From NCBI GenBank assembly GCA_050246595.1, contig JBFWVT010000001.1, positions 62,001 to 126,000 on the forward strand: a stretch of 64,000 bases of DNA. The letters run 5' to 3'. The translations under genes were made by a program, and so were the position numbers. Positions 51,525 through 59,891 of the stretch are shown here, piece by piece; within the stretch, counting starts at the first letter, position 1; each line of letters opens with the position of its first letter. The notes under the pieces are model-generated. The model ran no database searches. It saw nothing but the letters and a program-made list of their open reading frames with translations, and had not been told where the DNA came from. The stretch comes from DATARH01 sp050246595. Its GTDB lineage: Bacteria; Pseudomonadota; Alphaproteobacteria; ATCC43930; CGMCC-115725.

Positions 51525-51821
51525 ATGAGCGATACCGATCTGACGTTGCGCATCTTGCGCGAGATACAAAGCGAACTGGCCGATATGCGGGACGACCGCA
51601 CTGTCATGATCTCAATTCTCAATCGGCACGACAGCAGCATTGACGGGCTGAGTTCGGAAGGGCGCGCCCTGCGCAGCCAGTTTGACCCATTCCGCAATGA
51701 AGTACGCGCATTCCAAAATGAAATGCGCGATTTCCAAAACGAGATGCGCGAATCCCAAAACGAAACGCGCGAGCGCCTGTTACGGATCGAGGACACCTTA
51801 CTGCGCGAGACAGGACAATAA
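51525..51821 (+). CDS. Small coiled-coil protein with heptad repeats
   Basis: A 98-aa protein: MSDTDLTLRILREIQSELADMRDD, a short linker, then tandem seven-residue repeats (FRNEVRA, FQNEMRD, FQNEMRE, SQNETRE) encoded by 21-nt tandem repeats (about 51690-51773), and a helical tail LLRIEDTLLRETGQ. It should form a rod or oligomer. Many similar small proteins of unknown role are seen in Alphaproteobacteria, often as paralogous families. It lies 15 bases after hemA, so could be cotranscribed. Confidence 0.65.
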   Translation: MSDTDLTLRILREIQSELADMRDDRTVMISILNRHDSSIDGLSSEGRALRSQFDPFRNEVRAFQNEMRDFQNEMRESQNETRERLLRIEDTLLRETGQ

Positions 51822-51847
51822 TTTCGGCCGATATTCATGACTTTTGC

Positions 51848-52669
51848 ATGGAGCACCGCGTCGAAACCGTGACGGTCGCCGGCGCCTCGGTCCGGCTGTT
51901 CCGCGGCAGTCCCGAGGGGGATGGCAGAACGCCGGTCGTGTTCCTGCACGGCGCCGGCGGGCATACCGGGTGGATGGCGTTTCTCGACAAGTTGGCAGCC
52001 CGCTTCCCGGTCTTTGCGCCCGAGCATCCCGGTTTCGGCCATTCCGACGATCCGCCCTGGCTCGATGAGATCGCCGATCTCGCCTATTTCCACCTCGACC
52101 TGCTGAAGGCGCTCGGGCTGAACCGGGTGCATCTGATCGGCACCTCGCTCGGCGGCTGGGTGGCGGCCGAGATGGCGGTGCGCTGCACCCTTCGCCTCGC
52201 GAGCCTGACCCTGGTCGGCGCAGTTGGCATTACCGCGAACGGCGAGACGATCGCCGACACGTTCCGCATGAAGGACGACGAAAACCTGCGGCGCTATTAC
52301 GCCGACCCGGAACGCGCCGCGCGCCGCAGCGCCGACCTCGCCCGCGCCCTGACCGATCCGGCCGTGATGGCTGTCGTCGCGAAGAACCGCGCGACCGTAA
52401 CCCGGTTGGCGTACCGGCCGCGTTTTCACAATCCGGGCCTGGCAAAATGGCTGCACCGGATCGACGTGCCGACGCTGCTGATCTGGGGCGAGGCCGACCG
52501 GATCGTGCCGCCGGTTTTTGGCAAGGCCTATCGGGCGCTGATCCCCGGCTCGCGGCTGGTCGTGCTGCAAGACGCCGGGCACGCCCCGTTTGACGAGCGG
52601 AAGGACGCCTTTCTCGCCGCGTTTTATGAACACGCCGATCGGAGCGGGAGCGCGTTGCCTGCCTTGTGA
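51848..52669 (+). CDS. Alpha/beta hydrolase
   Basis: A 273-aa alpha/beta fold hydrolase. The oxyanion motif is LHGAGGHTGW, the nucleophile elbow GTSLGGW (Ser about residue 99), the acid Asp in WGEADRIVPP and the base His in DAGHAPFDE. A cap domain lies between about 130 and 200. No signal peptide. It could be an esterase, an epoxide or C-C hydrolase; no catabolic neighbours decide. Its end overlaps a spurious longer reading of argJ, whose real start is 66 bases downstream. Confidence 0.9.
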   Translation: MEHRVETVTVAGASVRLFRGSPEGDGRTPVVFLHGAGGHTGWMAFLDKLAARFPVFAPEHPGFGHSDDPPWLDEIADLAYFHLDLLKALGLNRVHLIGTSLGGWVAAEMAVRCTLRLASLTLVGAVGITANGETIADTFRMKDDENLRRYYADPERAARRSADLARALTDPAVMAVVAKNRATVTRLAYRPRFHNPGLAKWLHRIDVPTLLIWGEADRIVPPVFGKAYRALIPGSRLVVLQDAGHAPFDERKDAFLAAFYEHADRSGSALPAL

Positions 52670-52734
52670 CGGGTGCAGCGATATGCGACATGTCGCTGCT
52701 TCGAGCGCGTCCCGCCCTCCCGGAGTCCGAACCG

Positions 52735-53964
52735 ATGGCCACCGTCTCCCCCCTTGCCCCCGAGCGCTTTCCGACGATGGAGCCGATCGCCGGCGTGCGT
52801 CTGGCCGCGCACGAAGCCGGCATCCGCTATACCGGGCGCAACGATCTGATGGTCGCCGAACTGGCTCCGGGCAGCACGGTGGCCGGTGTGTTTACGATGT
52901 CCCAGACCCCCGGTCATCCGGTCGTGTGGTGCCGGCAGAACCTGATCGGCGGCCGTGTCAGGGCTGTCGTCGTCAATTCCGGCAATTCGAACGTGTTCAC
53001 CGGACGCGCCGGCTGGCAGGTCGTCCAGGACACCGCGGCGGAAGCGGCGCGGCTGTTCGGCTGCCCTCACAGCGAGGTGTTTATTTCCTCGACCGGGGTG
53101 ATCGGCGAGCCGCCGCCGCCCGACCGTCTTGTCGCCGCGCTGCCCGAGGCCGCGCGGGCGCTCTCCCCGGACAACTGGGAAACGGCGGCGCGGGCGATCA
53201 TGACAACCGACACGTTTCCCAAGGGCGCCGCCGCGACCGCGACGATCGACGGGGTGACCGTGCGGCTCAATGGTTTCGCAAAAGGTTCGGGCATGATCGC
53301 GCCGAACATGGCGACGATGCTCGCCTATATCTTCACCGACGCGGCGATATCGGCCAAGGCGCTGCAATGGCTGCTGTCCGACGCGGTCGGGCCGTCCTTC
53401 AACTCGATCACCGTGGACAGCGACACCTCGACCAGCGACACGGTGCTGCTCTGCGCGACGCAGCAGGCGCGGCACGTGCCGATCACCAGCTCCGACGATC
53501 TGCGCATTCTCGATTTCCGGCGGGCGCTCGACGCGGTGATGATCGACCTCGCGACGCAGATCGTGCGCGACGGCGAGGGGGCCGAGAAGTTTGTCACGAT
53601 CGAGGTCAGCGGCGCCGAGAGCGACGATGCGGCGCGCCGCATCGGTCTGGCGATCGGCAACTCGCCGCTGGTCAAAACCGCGATCGCCGCCGGCGACGCG
53701 AATTGGGGCCGCATCGTGATGGCGGTCGGCAAGGCCGGCGAGCGGGTCGATCGCGACACGCTGACGATCTCGGTCGGCGGGGTGCGGATCGCCGCCGAGG
53801 GCGGGCCGGTGCCGGGCTATGACGAGGGGCCGGTCGCCGAGCACATGCAAGGCCGCTACATCACGATGGGGATCGATCTCGGCCTCGGCTCCGGCCGGGC
53901 GCGGGTGTGGACCTGCGACCTGACGCACGGCTATGTCGATATCAATGGCAGCTACCGGAGCTGA
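52735..53964 (+). CDS. argJ: Glutamate N-acetyltransferase / amino-acid acetyltransferase (ArgJ)
   Basis: A 409-aa autoproteolytic enzyme of arginine synthesis. ATG 52735 is chosen: GGAG precedes it and MATVSPLAPERFP matches family N-termini, whereas GTG 52666 extends 23 residues. Motifs are SGNSNVFTGRAGW, the self-cleavage site KGSGMIAPNMATMLAYI (Thr of MAT-ML becomes the new N-terminus) and SFNSITVDSDTSTSDT. It transfers acetyl from acetylornithine to glutamate and, if bifunctional, also uses acetyl-CoA. Its last bases overlap the start of the mutT frame. Confidence 0.95.
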   Translation: MATVSPLAPERFPTMEPIAGVRLAAHEAGIRYTGRNDLMVAELAPGSTVAGVFTMSQTPGHPVVWCRQNLIGGRVRAVVVNSGNSNVFTGRAGWQVVQDTAAEAARLFGCPHSEVFISSTGVIGEPPPPDRLVAALPEAARALSPDNWETAARAIMTTDTFPKGAAATATIDGVTVRLNGFAKGSGMIAPNMATMLAYIFTDAAISAKALQWLLSDAVGPSFNSITVDSDTSTSDTVLLCATQQARHVPITSSDDLRILDFRRALDAVMIDLATQIVRDGEGAEKFVTIEVSGAESDDAARRIGLAIGNSPLVKTAIAAGDANWGRIVMAVGKAGERVDRDTLTISVGGVRIAAEGGPVPGYDEGPVAEHMQGRYITMGIDLGLGSGRARVWTCDLTHGYVDINGSYRS

Positions 53965-54448
53965 CCCCCCGCCATCCCCACCCGCTCCCTCCCCCGCGTG
54001 CGGGGGAGGGTTAGGGAGGGGGCAGGCGCAAGAGCGAAGCAAGCAGGCGAGGCCGATCGTCCTGGTCGCCGCGGTCGCGCTGGTCGATACCGATGGCCGC
54101 GTGCTGATCGCCGAGCGCCCGGCCGGGAAGCACCTCGCGGGGATGTGGGAATTTCCCGGCGGCAAGGTGCAGCCGGGCGAGACGCCGGAGGCGGCGCTGA
54201 TCCGCGAACTCGCCGAGGAACTCGGGATCGACGTCCACGAAACCTGCCTCGCGCCGTTCACCTTCGCCTCGCACGCCTATCCCGATTTCCACCTGCTGAT
54301 GCCGCTTTACGTCTGCCGCAAATGGTCCGGGATCGTGACCCCGCGCGAGGGCCAGCGGCTGACATGGGTGCGCCCGGTGCGGCTTGGCGACTACGAGATG
54401 CCGCCGGCCGACAAACCGCTTGTCGCGATGCTGCGCGACCTGCTGTGA
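53933..54448 (+). CDS. mutT: NUDIX hydrolase, MutT type, with a repeat-derived N-terminus
   Basis: A protein of up to 171 aa that hydrolyses oxidised nucleoside triphosphates (8-oxo-dGTP type). The Nudix box is GGKVQPGETPEAALIRELAEELGI. The core starts at about residue 41 (RPIVLVAAVALVDTDGRVLIAERPAG). The only in-frame ATGs (53933 and 53945) lie inside argJ, so the first roughly 40 residues are read through argJ's end and a CTCCCC palindrome (giving PPPSPPAPSPACGGGLGRG). An initiation codon other than ATG nearer the core would avoid this but none is evident. Confidence 0.85.
   Translation: MSISMAATGADPPPSPPAPSPACGGGLGRGQAQERSKQARPIVLVAAVALVDTDGRVLIAERPAGKHLAGMWEFPGGKVQPGETPEAALIRELAEELGIDVHETCLAPFTFASHAYPDFHLLMPLYVCRKWSGIVTPREGQRLTWVRPVRLGDYEMPPADKPLVAMLRDLL
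53987..54010 (+). repeat. Palindrome between argJ and mutT core, read as protein
   Basis: CCCTCCCCCGC-GT-GCGGGGGAGGG is a perfect 11-bp hairpin of the same family as those at 14281 and 45022. It lies 23 bases after the argJ stop and within the mutT open frame, encoding the SPACGGG stretch. It could be a translated repeat or a sign that mutT starts downstream by an unusual codon. Confidence 0.75.
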
Positions 54449-54479
54449 GACCGCGCCGGCGCTGCCGGACGCGCATCGG

Positions 54480-55706
54480 TCAGGCGTGAACCGCGCCGGT
54501 GATGATCGGGCCGAACAGCTCCCACCGCTCGCCGGTGAAGCGCTGCATCTGCATCTGCTTCAGCGGGTAGAAATCGGTCGGCGTCGTATTCGCCTTGATC
54601 CCGGGCAGCAGCATCGGCAGCTCCAGATCCTTGATGCCGGCGGCCTGCTTTATGACGTTTTCACGGGTCAGCTCGTCGCCGCAGCGTTGCAGCACCGATA
54701 CCAGGGCCTGCGCCACCGTATAGCCGTATACGGTGAACGTGCTGGTCCTGTCGCCGTCCGGATAATATTTCTCCATAAATTCGGACCATTGCTTAAACCC
54801 GGCATCGTCCTGCCATGTCGGGTCGGTCGGGTCCTTGAGATAATGCGTCGAGAGAATGCCCCTGGCATTGTCGGGACCGGCCGGCGTCAGCACGCCGCCG
54901 ACCGAGTTGGACACGCTGTTCAGAATGTGCACCGGCTTCCAGCCGATTTCGGCCGTCTTCTTGATCGCCTGCGCCGCGAATTTCGGGGTCGTCACATTGA
55001 AGAACAGATCGGCGCCGGAGGATTTGAGACTGACGACCTGCGAATCGACGGTTGGATCGCTCGTCTCATAGGGCAACTCCGCCCCGATCATCGCCTTGGC
55101 CCTCTCGCCCAGCCCGTCCCTGAAGCCTTTGAGATAATCCTTCCCGTAATCGTCGTTCTGGTACAGCACGCCGATCTTCGCGTTCGGATGGTGCTCCTTG
55201 ATATAGGTCGCGTAGATGCGTCCTTCGCTCTGATAATTCGGCTGCCAGCCCATCGACCACGGGAAATTCTTCGGATCGCCCCATTTCGTCGCGCCGCTGG
55301 CGATGAACAGATGCGGCACCTTCCTCTGGTTGACGTATTTGTGGATCGCCGTGTTGGTCGGGGTGCCAAGCATGTTGAACAGCAGCAGGACGCGGTCGCT
55401 TTCGACCAGCTTGCGCGTCTGTTCGACCGTTTTCGGCGGGCTGTAGCCGTCGTCATACGAGATGAAATTGATCCTGCGGCCGTTGACCCCGCCCTGATCG
55501 TTTATCATCGTGAAAAAGGCGGCTTCCGTCTTGCCGATCACGCCGTAGGCCGAGGCCGGGCCGCTATACGGGTTGGTGTGGCCGATCTTGATCTCGCCGT
55601 CGCTCGCGCCGCTGTCGTATTTCTGTTGCGCAAAAGCCGGTGCCGCGCCGAGCGCGATCATGCTCGGGACCGCGGCGAGGATCGTGCGGCGGGTCAGACG
55701 GGTCAT
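54480..55706 (-). CDS. ABC transporter substrate-binding protein (branched-chain amino acid type)
   Basis: A 408-aa periplasmic-binding protein of the LivJ/HAAT family. The signal MTRLTRRTILAAVPSMIALGAAPAFAQ has a twin-arginine-like start and an AFAQ cleavage site. The mature part contains the type-I fold (IKIGHTNPYSGPASAYGVIGKTEAAFFTMINDQGGVNGRRINFISYDDGYSPPK ...). It captures amino acids or related acids (some members bind aromatic acids) for the permeases encoded upstream. The start overlaps livM by four bases (ATGA). It is the last gene of the liv operon. Confidence 0.94.
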   Translation of the reverse strand: MTRLTRRTILAAVPSMIALGAAPAFAQQKYDSGASDGEIKIGHTNPYSGPASAYGVIGKTEAAFFTMINDQGGVNGRRINFISYDDGYSPPKTVEQTRKLVESDRVLLLFNMLGTPTNTAIHKYVNQRKVPHLFIASGATKWGDPKNFPWSMGWQPNYQSEGRIYATYIKEHHPNAKIGVLYQNDDYGKDYLKGFRDGLGERAKAMIGAELPYETSDPTVDSQVVSLKSSGADLFFNVTTPKFAAQAIKKTAEIGWKPVHILNSVSNSVGGVLTPAGPDNARGILSTHYLKDPTDPTWQDDAGFKQWSEFMEKYYPDGDRTSTFTVYGYTVAQALVSVLQRCGDELTRENVIKQAAGIKDLELPMLLPGIKANTTPTDFYPLKQMQMQRFTGERWELFGPIITGAVHA

Positions 55707-56758
55707 CGGTCGATCTCCGTTCGGGTTGGCACTCGGGTTTCCACTCGGGTTTCCATTGGGCGATGCCGGGTCCGGGTCGCCCAGGCGAGCGTGAGACGGG
55801 CAAACCCGGCCGTGCCGGACGGCATGACGAAAACGACGAGCAGCATGATGCCGCCGTAAATCGCCCCGGCAAGCCCGGTCGAGACCGCCTCGGCAAGGTT
55901 GGGCACAAACATCACAAAGACGCCGCCGACGAGGCTCCCCGGGATCGAACCGACCCCGCCGATCACCAAGCCGACCAGCAGCGAGATCGACAGCAGAAAC
56001 GTGAAACTGTCCGGCGCGACAAACTGCACCGCGATCGCGCCGAGCGCGCCGGCCACCCCGGTATAAAGCGCGCTGACGCCGAACGTTGCGGTCTTGTACA
56101 GCGCAAGGTCGATCCCCATCGCCGCCGCCGCGATCGGGCTGTCGCGGATCGCCATGATCGCGCGGCCGCTGCGGCTGCGGATCAGATTGGCGGCGGCCCA
56201 AAACATGACCAGCAGCACCGCCAGCGTGAAATAGTAAAGCCACTGGTCCGAATCGATCGGCAGACCAAAGGGTGGGTCTGGCTTCAGGATCACGATCCCC
56301 TGCACCCCGCCGGTGACCGGCTCCAGCGGCCCGAATTTGAGGATCTGCGGCATCGCGACCGCGAGCGCGAAGGTGGCCAGCGCGAGATAAATCCCCTGCA
56401 ACCGCAGCGCCGGGAACCCGAACAGAAACCCAACAACAAAGCACACCGCGCCGGAAACCGGCAATGTCGCGTAATACGGCACCTCCCAGCGGTCCATCAG
56501 GATTGCCGCGGTGTAGGCCCCGATGCCGTAAAACGCGCTATGCCCGAGCGAGAACTGGCCGTTGAACCCGGTCAGCAGGTTGAGACCGAGGATCGCGAGA
56601 CCGTAGACCATCACCATGGTCAGCTGGAACGTCACAAAGCCGCTTACGAACAGCGGCACCAGCAGCGCCGCGATCACGATTGCGGCAATCGCGAGAAGCC
56701 GGGTCGCCGTCGCGCGCCCTGCCGTATCCGGCGCGGCCTCGACCGCCGGCGCGGTCAT
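55703..56758 (-). CDS. Branched-chain amino-acid-type ABC permease (LivM-like)
   Basis: A 351-aa inner-membrane permease with about ten helices. Hallmarks: YGLAILGLNLLTGFNGQFSLGHSAFYGIGAYTAAIL, then the coupling-helix EAA-like loop IRDSPIAAAAMGIDLALYKTATFGVSALYTGVAGAL and GGVGSIPGSLVGGVFV. The C-terminus has three tandem Glu/Thr-Arg-Val repeats (METRVETRVPTR) encoded by a 12-nt repeat, probably unimportant. It pairs with LivH as the translocation pore. Overlap by four bases with both neighbours. Confidence 0.94.
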   Translation of the reverse strand: MTAPAVEAAPDTAGRATATRLLAIAAIVIAALLVPLFVSGFVTFQLTMVMVYGLAILGLNLLTGFNGQFSLGHSAFYGIGAYTAAILMDRWEVPYYATLPVSGAVCFVVGFLFGFPALRLQGIYLALATFALAVAMPQILKFGPLEPVTGGVQGIVILKPDPPFGLPIDSDQWLYYFTLAVLLVMFWAAANLIRSRSGRAIMAIRDSPIAAAAMGIDLALYKTATFGVSALYTGVAGALGAIAVQFVAPDSFTFLLSISLLVGLVIGGVGSIPGSLVGGVFVMFVPNLAEAVSTGLAGAIYGGIMLLVVFVMPSGTAGFARLTLAWATRTRHRPMETRVETRVPTRTEIDR

Positions 56759-57633
56759 ACGCGGGTCACAATCCGACGGCCGAAAATACCGCTCGGCCGC
56801 ACCATCAGCACCGCGACGATCAGCACCAGCGCGATTGTCAGCTTCAGCTCGCGACCGAGATAGGGAATGAAGGCGCCGGCGAGGTTTTCGACGACACCGA
56901 CCGCGAACCCGCCGAGCACCGCGCCTGCGGGACTGGTCAGCCCGCCAAGGACGGCGCCGGCGAAGCCGTAGAGCAGCACACCGAGCATCATGTTCGGTTC
57001 GAGAAATACGACCGGCGCGATCAACATGCCGGCCACCGCGCCGATCGCCGCCGCCATGCCCCAGCCGAGCGCGGTCATCCAGCCGACCCTTATGCCGACC
57101 AGCCGCGCCGAATCCGGGTTCGCGGCGGCGGCGCGCATCGCCAGACCGAGCCGTGTGCCGCGGAAGAACAGATACAGCAGGCCGAGCATTACGAGCGTTA
57201 CACCGATCATGCCGGCCTGATGCGTGCCGATCAGGCTGCTGCCGAACAGCGGCTTGTTGCCGAACGGTGTCGGGAACGTCTTGATGTTGAAGTCCCAGAT
57301 AAAGCCGGCGAGGCTGTTCAGGATGCTGAACAGCGCGATAAACGCGACGATCTGGCTCAGCACCGGCGCGTTGTGCAACGGCCGGAACAGCACGCGCTCG
57401 ATCAGGACGCCGCCGATAAACGACAACACGATCGCGCCGATAAACGCGACCCAATAGGGCTGGTCCCACGCGAGCAGCTGCCAGGCGATAAAGGTCGAGA
57501 ACATCGCCATTTCGCCCTGGGCGAAATTCAGGTGATCGATCGCCTGATAGATCATCACGACGGCGAGCGCCATCGCCGCATAGATCGCCCCGGTCGCCAG
57601 CCCGGCCAGGATTTGCTGGAGGAGGAGTTCCAT
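56755..57633 (-). CDS. Branched-chain amino-acid-type ABC permease (LivH-like)
   Basis: A 292-aa inner-membrane permease with about eight helices. MELLLQQILAGLATGAIYAAMALAVVMIYQAIDHLNFAQGEMAMFSTF is the LivH opening, with GGAGGAG upstream at the chosen start 57633; a longer frame reads the adjoining REP as protein. The coupling loop is RAAAANPDSARLVGIRVGWMTALGWGMAAAIGAVAG. It forms the pore with LivM (overlap ATGA). The upstream 711 bases separate it from livF and contain the RAYT gene, so it needs either readthrough or its own promoter. Confidence 0.94.
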   Translation of the reverse strand: MELLLQQILAGLATGAIYAAMALAVVMIYQAIDHLNFAQGEMAMFSTFIAWQLLAWDQPYWVAFIGAIVLSFIGGVLIERVLFRPLHNAPVLSQIVAFIALFSILNSLAGFIWDFNIKTFPTPFGNKPLFGSSLIGTHQAGMIGVTLVMLGLLYLFFRGTRLGLAMRAAAANPDSARLVGIRVGWMTALGWGMAAAIGAVAGMLIAPVVFLEPNMMLGVLLYGFAGAVLGGLTSPAGAVLGGFAVGVVENLAGAFIPYLGRELKLTIALVLIVAVLMVRPSGIFGRRIVTRV

Positions 57634-57644
57634 CGAGGGTGCTG

Positions 57645-58343
57645 TCAGTCGCAGGGACCGCCGGCGTCTCGCCGGCAGGCCGGCCGGAGGCCGGCGGTCC
57701 GATCGTGCCAGGCTGATGAGAACTGCCAGTCCGAGATATTCGTGCACAAGCCGGCATTTACCGGGTTGGCCTCGATGTAAGCCGCTGTCCGGGAGAGATG
57801 TTCCTCATCGCGCATAAACCGGTCGAAATATTCCCGCGCCCAGAATGTGCCTCTGCGCCGCAGCAGACGGTTGGCTCGGTTGGCCGTGTACGATTTCCAG
57901 GAATGGATGATCCGGTCGAGGGAATATTCGGGCATTGTTTGCAATAACGTATGAACATGGTTCGGCATGACGCACCAGGCGAGCAATCTATATCTGACCG
58001 GGTCGAAGTGCAGCAGCGCCGTTTGAACAAGTTCCGCAATTACCGGATTGTTCAGATCCCGGCGGCCAAATCCGCGGTCAAGAGCCGCGTCCAGGGCGGT
58101 AATCCGTTCGTCGGCGGGCCGAGATCCGATCTCGGCGCGGATTGCGGCCGGCAAGCTGTCCGCCAGCCGGAACACGACGCGCTGAACCAAGTTTGGCGCA
58201 TCGACGTGCGGCAGGTAGCCGCGAGAGCGCAGACCAACATCAGCTTTGGGACCGCCGGCCTCCGGCCGGCTCAGGCGAAGCTTTGCTTCGCCCGATGCCG
58301 GCGAGACGCCGGCGGTCCGTATCTTGCGGGTCACCGGCCCCAC
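57645..58343 (-). CDS. REP-associated tyrosine transposase (RAYT, IS200-like)
   Basis: A Y1 transposase of the RAYT group, which acts on REP hairpins. The HUH motif is CVMPNHVHTLLQTMPEY and the nucleophilic Tyr is in AAYIEANPVNAGLC, with KSYTANRANRLLRRRGTFWAREYFDRFMRDEEH between them. The frame is read into REP DNA at both ends: the C-terminal TAGLRPACRRDAGGPCD, and N-terminal TAGVSPASGEAK. The start is unclear: GTG 58343 (used here) lies just after livF; a familiar GLRSRGYLPHVDAP lies inside without an in-frame ATG. It may be translated poorly. Confidence 0.85.
   Translation of the reverse strand: MGPVTRKIRTAGVSPASGEAKLRLSRPEAGGPKADVGLRSRGYLPHVDAPNLVQRVVFRLADSLPAAIRAEIGSRPADERITALDAALDRGFGRRDLNNPVIAELVQTALLHFDPVRYRLLAWCVMPNHVHTLLQTMPEYSLDRIIHSWKSYTANRANRLLRRRGTFWAREYFDRFMRDEEHLSRTAAYIEANPVNAGLCTNISDWQFSSAWHDRTAGLRPACRRDAGGPCD
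57654..57700 (-). repeat. REP on the 3' side of RAYT (inverted)
   Basis: Two hairpins, GCCGGCCTCCGGCCGGC and GCCGGCGAGACGCCGGC when read on the minus strand. It is inverted with respect to the copy at 58248-58318 and overlaps the RAYT C-terminal codons. It is separated from the livH start by only about 20 bases. Confidence 0.88.
58248..58318 (+). repeat. REP on the 5' side of RAYT, with extra hairpin
   Basis: Same two GC hairpins as the other REPs, separated by an additional hairpin AGGCGAAGC-TTT-GCTTCGCC (about 58272-58291). It overlaps the 5' part of the RAYT frame and begins 29 bases after the livF stop. Together with 57654-57700 it brackets RAYT as an inverted pair. Confidence 0.88.
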
Positions 58344-58344
58344 G

Positions 58345-59052
58345 CTAATACCCCAGATAGGCGCGGCGGATCGACTCGTCGGCACCGATGACCGCGGCGG
58401 GGGCGTCCATTACAATACGGCCGGTTTCGAGCAGATAGGCGTGTTCGGCCATCGCGAGAGCCAGCGTCGCGTTCTGCTCGACGATCAGCATCGCCACGCC
58501 GGTCTCGCGATTGACCCGGCGCAGGATCGCGAACAGCTCCTCGACAACCAGCGGCGCCAGCCCGAAGGACGGCTCGTCGAGCAGCATCAGCCGCGGCCGC
58601 AGCATCAGCGCCCGACCGACCGCCAGCATCTGCTGCTCGCCGCCCGACAAGGTGCCGGCCTGCTGCGCGCGGCGCTCCCCGAGGCGCGGAAAATGGTCGT
58701 AGACGCGCGCGATATCGGCGGCAATCCCGGCCCGATCGCGTCGCGTGATCGCGCCGAGCTGCAAATTCTCCTCGACGGTCAGATTCGTGAACGTGCCGCG
58801 GCCCTCGGGCACATGCGCGATCCCGAGCCGCACGATGTCCTCGGTCGCCCGGCCCGAAATGCGGCGCCCGTCGAAGCTGATGTGGCCCGCGGTGCGGACC
58901 GTGCCGCACAGCCCCCGCAGCACGGTCGTCTTGCCGGCGCCGTTGGCTCCGAGCAGCGCATGGACCTGCCCGTCATCGAGCGCGAAGCCGACCCCGAACA
59001 GCGCCTGCGCCTCGCCGTAAAACGCGTCGAGACCGCGGACTTCGAGCATCAT
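58345..59052 (-). CDS. Branched-chain amino-acid-type ABC ATPase (LivF-like)
   Basis: A 235-aa ABC ATPase. MMLEVRGLDAFYGEAQALFGVGFAL; Walker A GANGAGKTTVLR; the Q-loop around AHVPEGRGTFTNLTVEENL; signature LSGGEQQMLAVGRAL; Walker B LMLLDEPSFGLAPLV; H-loop LIVEQNATLA. It supplies ATP hydrolysis with LivG. The start overlaps the livG stop by four bases. The RAYT/REP unit follows at once. Confidence 0.95.
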   Translation of the reverse strand: MMLEVRGLDAFYGEAQALFGVGFALDDGQVHALLGANGAGKTTVLRGLCGTVRTAGHISFDGRRISGRATEDIVRLGIAHVPEGRGTFTNLTVEENLQLGAITRRDRAGIAADIARVYDHFPRLGERRAQQAGTLSGGEQQMLAVGRALMLRPRLMLLDEPSFGLAPLVVEELFAILRRVNRETGVAMLIVEQNATLALAMAEHAYLLETGRIVMDAPAAVIGADESIRRAYLGY

Positions 59053-59891
59053 CTTCCAGGTTCCGGGGAGTGCGTTGTCCCGGTCCCGAGATAGGCCTCG
59101 ATCACCGCCGGGTCCTGCCGCACCTGTTCCGGCGTGCCTGCGGCGATCCTGCGGCCGAAATCGAGCGCGACGACCCGGTCGGACACCGACATGACAAGCT
59201 GCATGTGGTGCTCGACAAGCAGCACGGCCGTGCCGCGCTCGTCGCGGATGCGGCGGATCAGCCCACCCAGCCCGGCGACCTCGCCCTGCGTCAGCCCACC
59301 GGCCGGCTCGTCGAGCAACAGCAGGCGCGGCGTTGCGGCCAGAGCGCGCGCCAGCTCGACCCGCTTGCGCGTGCCCAGCGGCAGACCGCCGGCGGGACGC
59401 AAGGCGACATCGCGCAGATCGAGCATGTCGAGCAAATCCCAGGCGGCATCGGTCAGCGCTCTCTCGCGGCGGCGTGTCATCGGCAGCCGCAAAGCGTCGG
59501 TCAGAAAATCGCCGTCCCCGCGCGCGTGCCCGCCAATCCGCACATTGTCGAGGACGCTTTGCGGGCCGAACAGCGCCAGGTTCTGAAAAGTGCGCGCGAT
59601 GCCGATCTCGGCCATGCGATGCGGCTTGCGTCGCAGCAGCGAGGCCCCTTCGAACAGAATATCGCCCCGGTTCGGTCTGTAGAGCCGGCTGATGCAGTTG
59701 AACAGCGTCGTCTTGCCGGCGCCGTTCGGACCGATCAGCCCCAGGATCTCGCCCTCGTTCAGCGCGAACGAGACGCCGTCCAGCGCGACGATGCCGCCGA
59801 ACCGCAGCGCGACATCGCGAATTTCGAGCAGGGGGCGGTCCTGGCCGGCAGCGGCAGCGCCGTCCGAGCGAGCCGGCTCAACAACCGTCAC
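59049..59891 (-). CDS. Branched-chain amino-acid-type ABC ATPase (LivG-like)
   Basis: A 280-aa ABC ATPase, first gene of the liv operon. Walker A is GPNGAGKTTLFNC, the Q-loop IARTFQNLALFGPQSV, Walker B LLLLDEPAGGLTQGEV, H-loop LLVEHHMQLVMSV. The signature is atypical (LPLGTRKRVELARAL), as usual for LivG. Residues 1-21 form a non-conserved head (ERARSDGAAAAGQD type). ATG at 59891; divergent from the MJ0042 gene across a 335-base region. Confidence 0.94.
   Translation of the reverse strand: MTVVEPARSDGAAAAGQDRPLLEIRDVALRFGGIVALDGVSFALNEGEILGLIGPNGAGKTTLFNCISRLYRPNRGDILFEGASLLRRKPHRMAEIGIARTFQNLALFGPQSVLDNVRIGGHARGDGDFLTDALRLPMTRRRERALTDAAWDLLDMLDLRDVALRPAGGLPLGTRKRVELARALAATPRLLLLDEPAGGLTQGEVAGLGGLIRRIRDERGTAVLLVEHHMQLVMSVSDRVVALDFGRRIAAGTPEQVRQDPAVIEAYLGTGTTHSPEPGR

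Noticed and set aside
48858..51569. Very long minus-strand open frame (903 aa)
   Set aside because: It is antisense to the amidase and hemA, full of His/Arg/Gln runs, and only its middle holds real coding sequence (the tctB relic). A GC-rich shadow.
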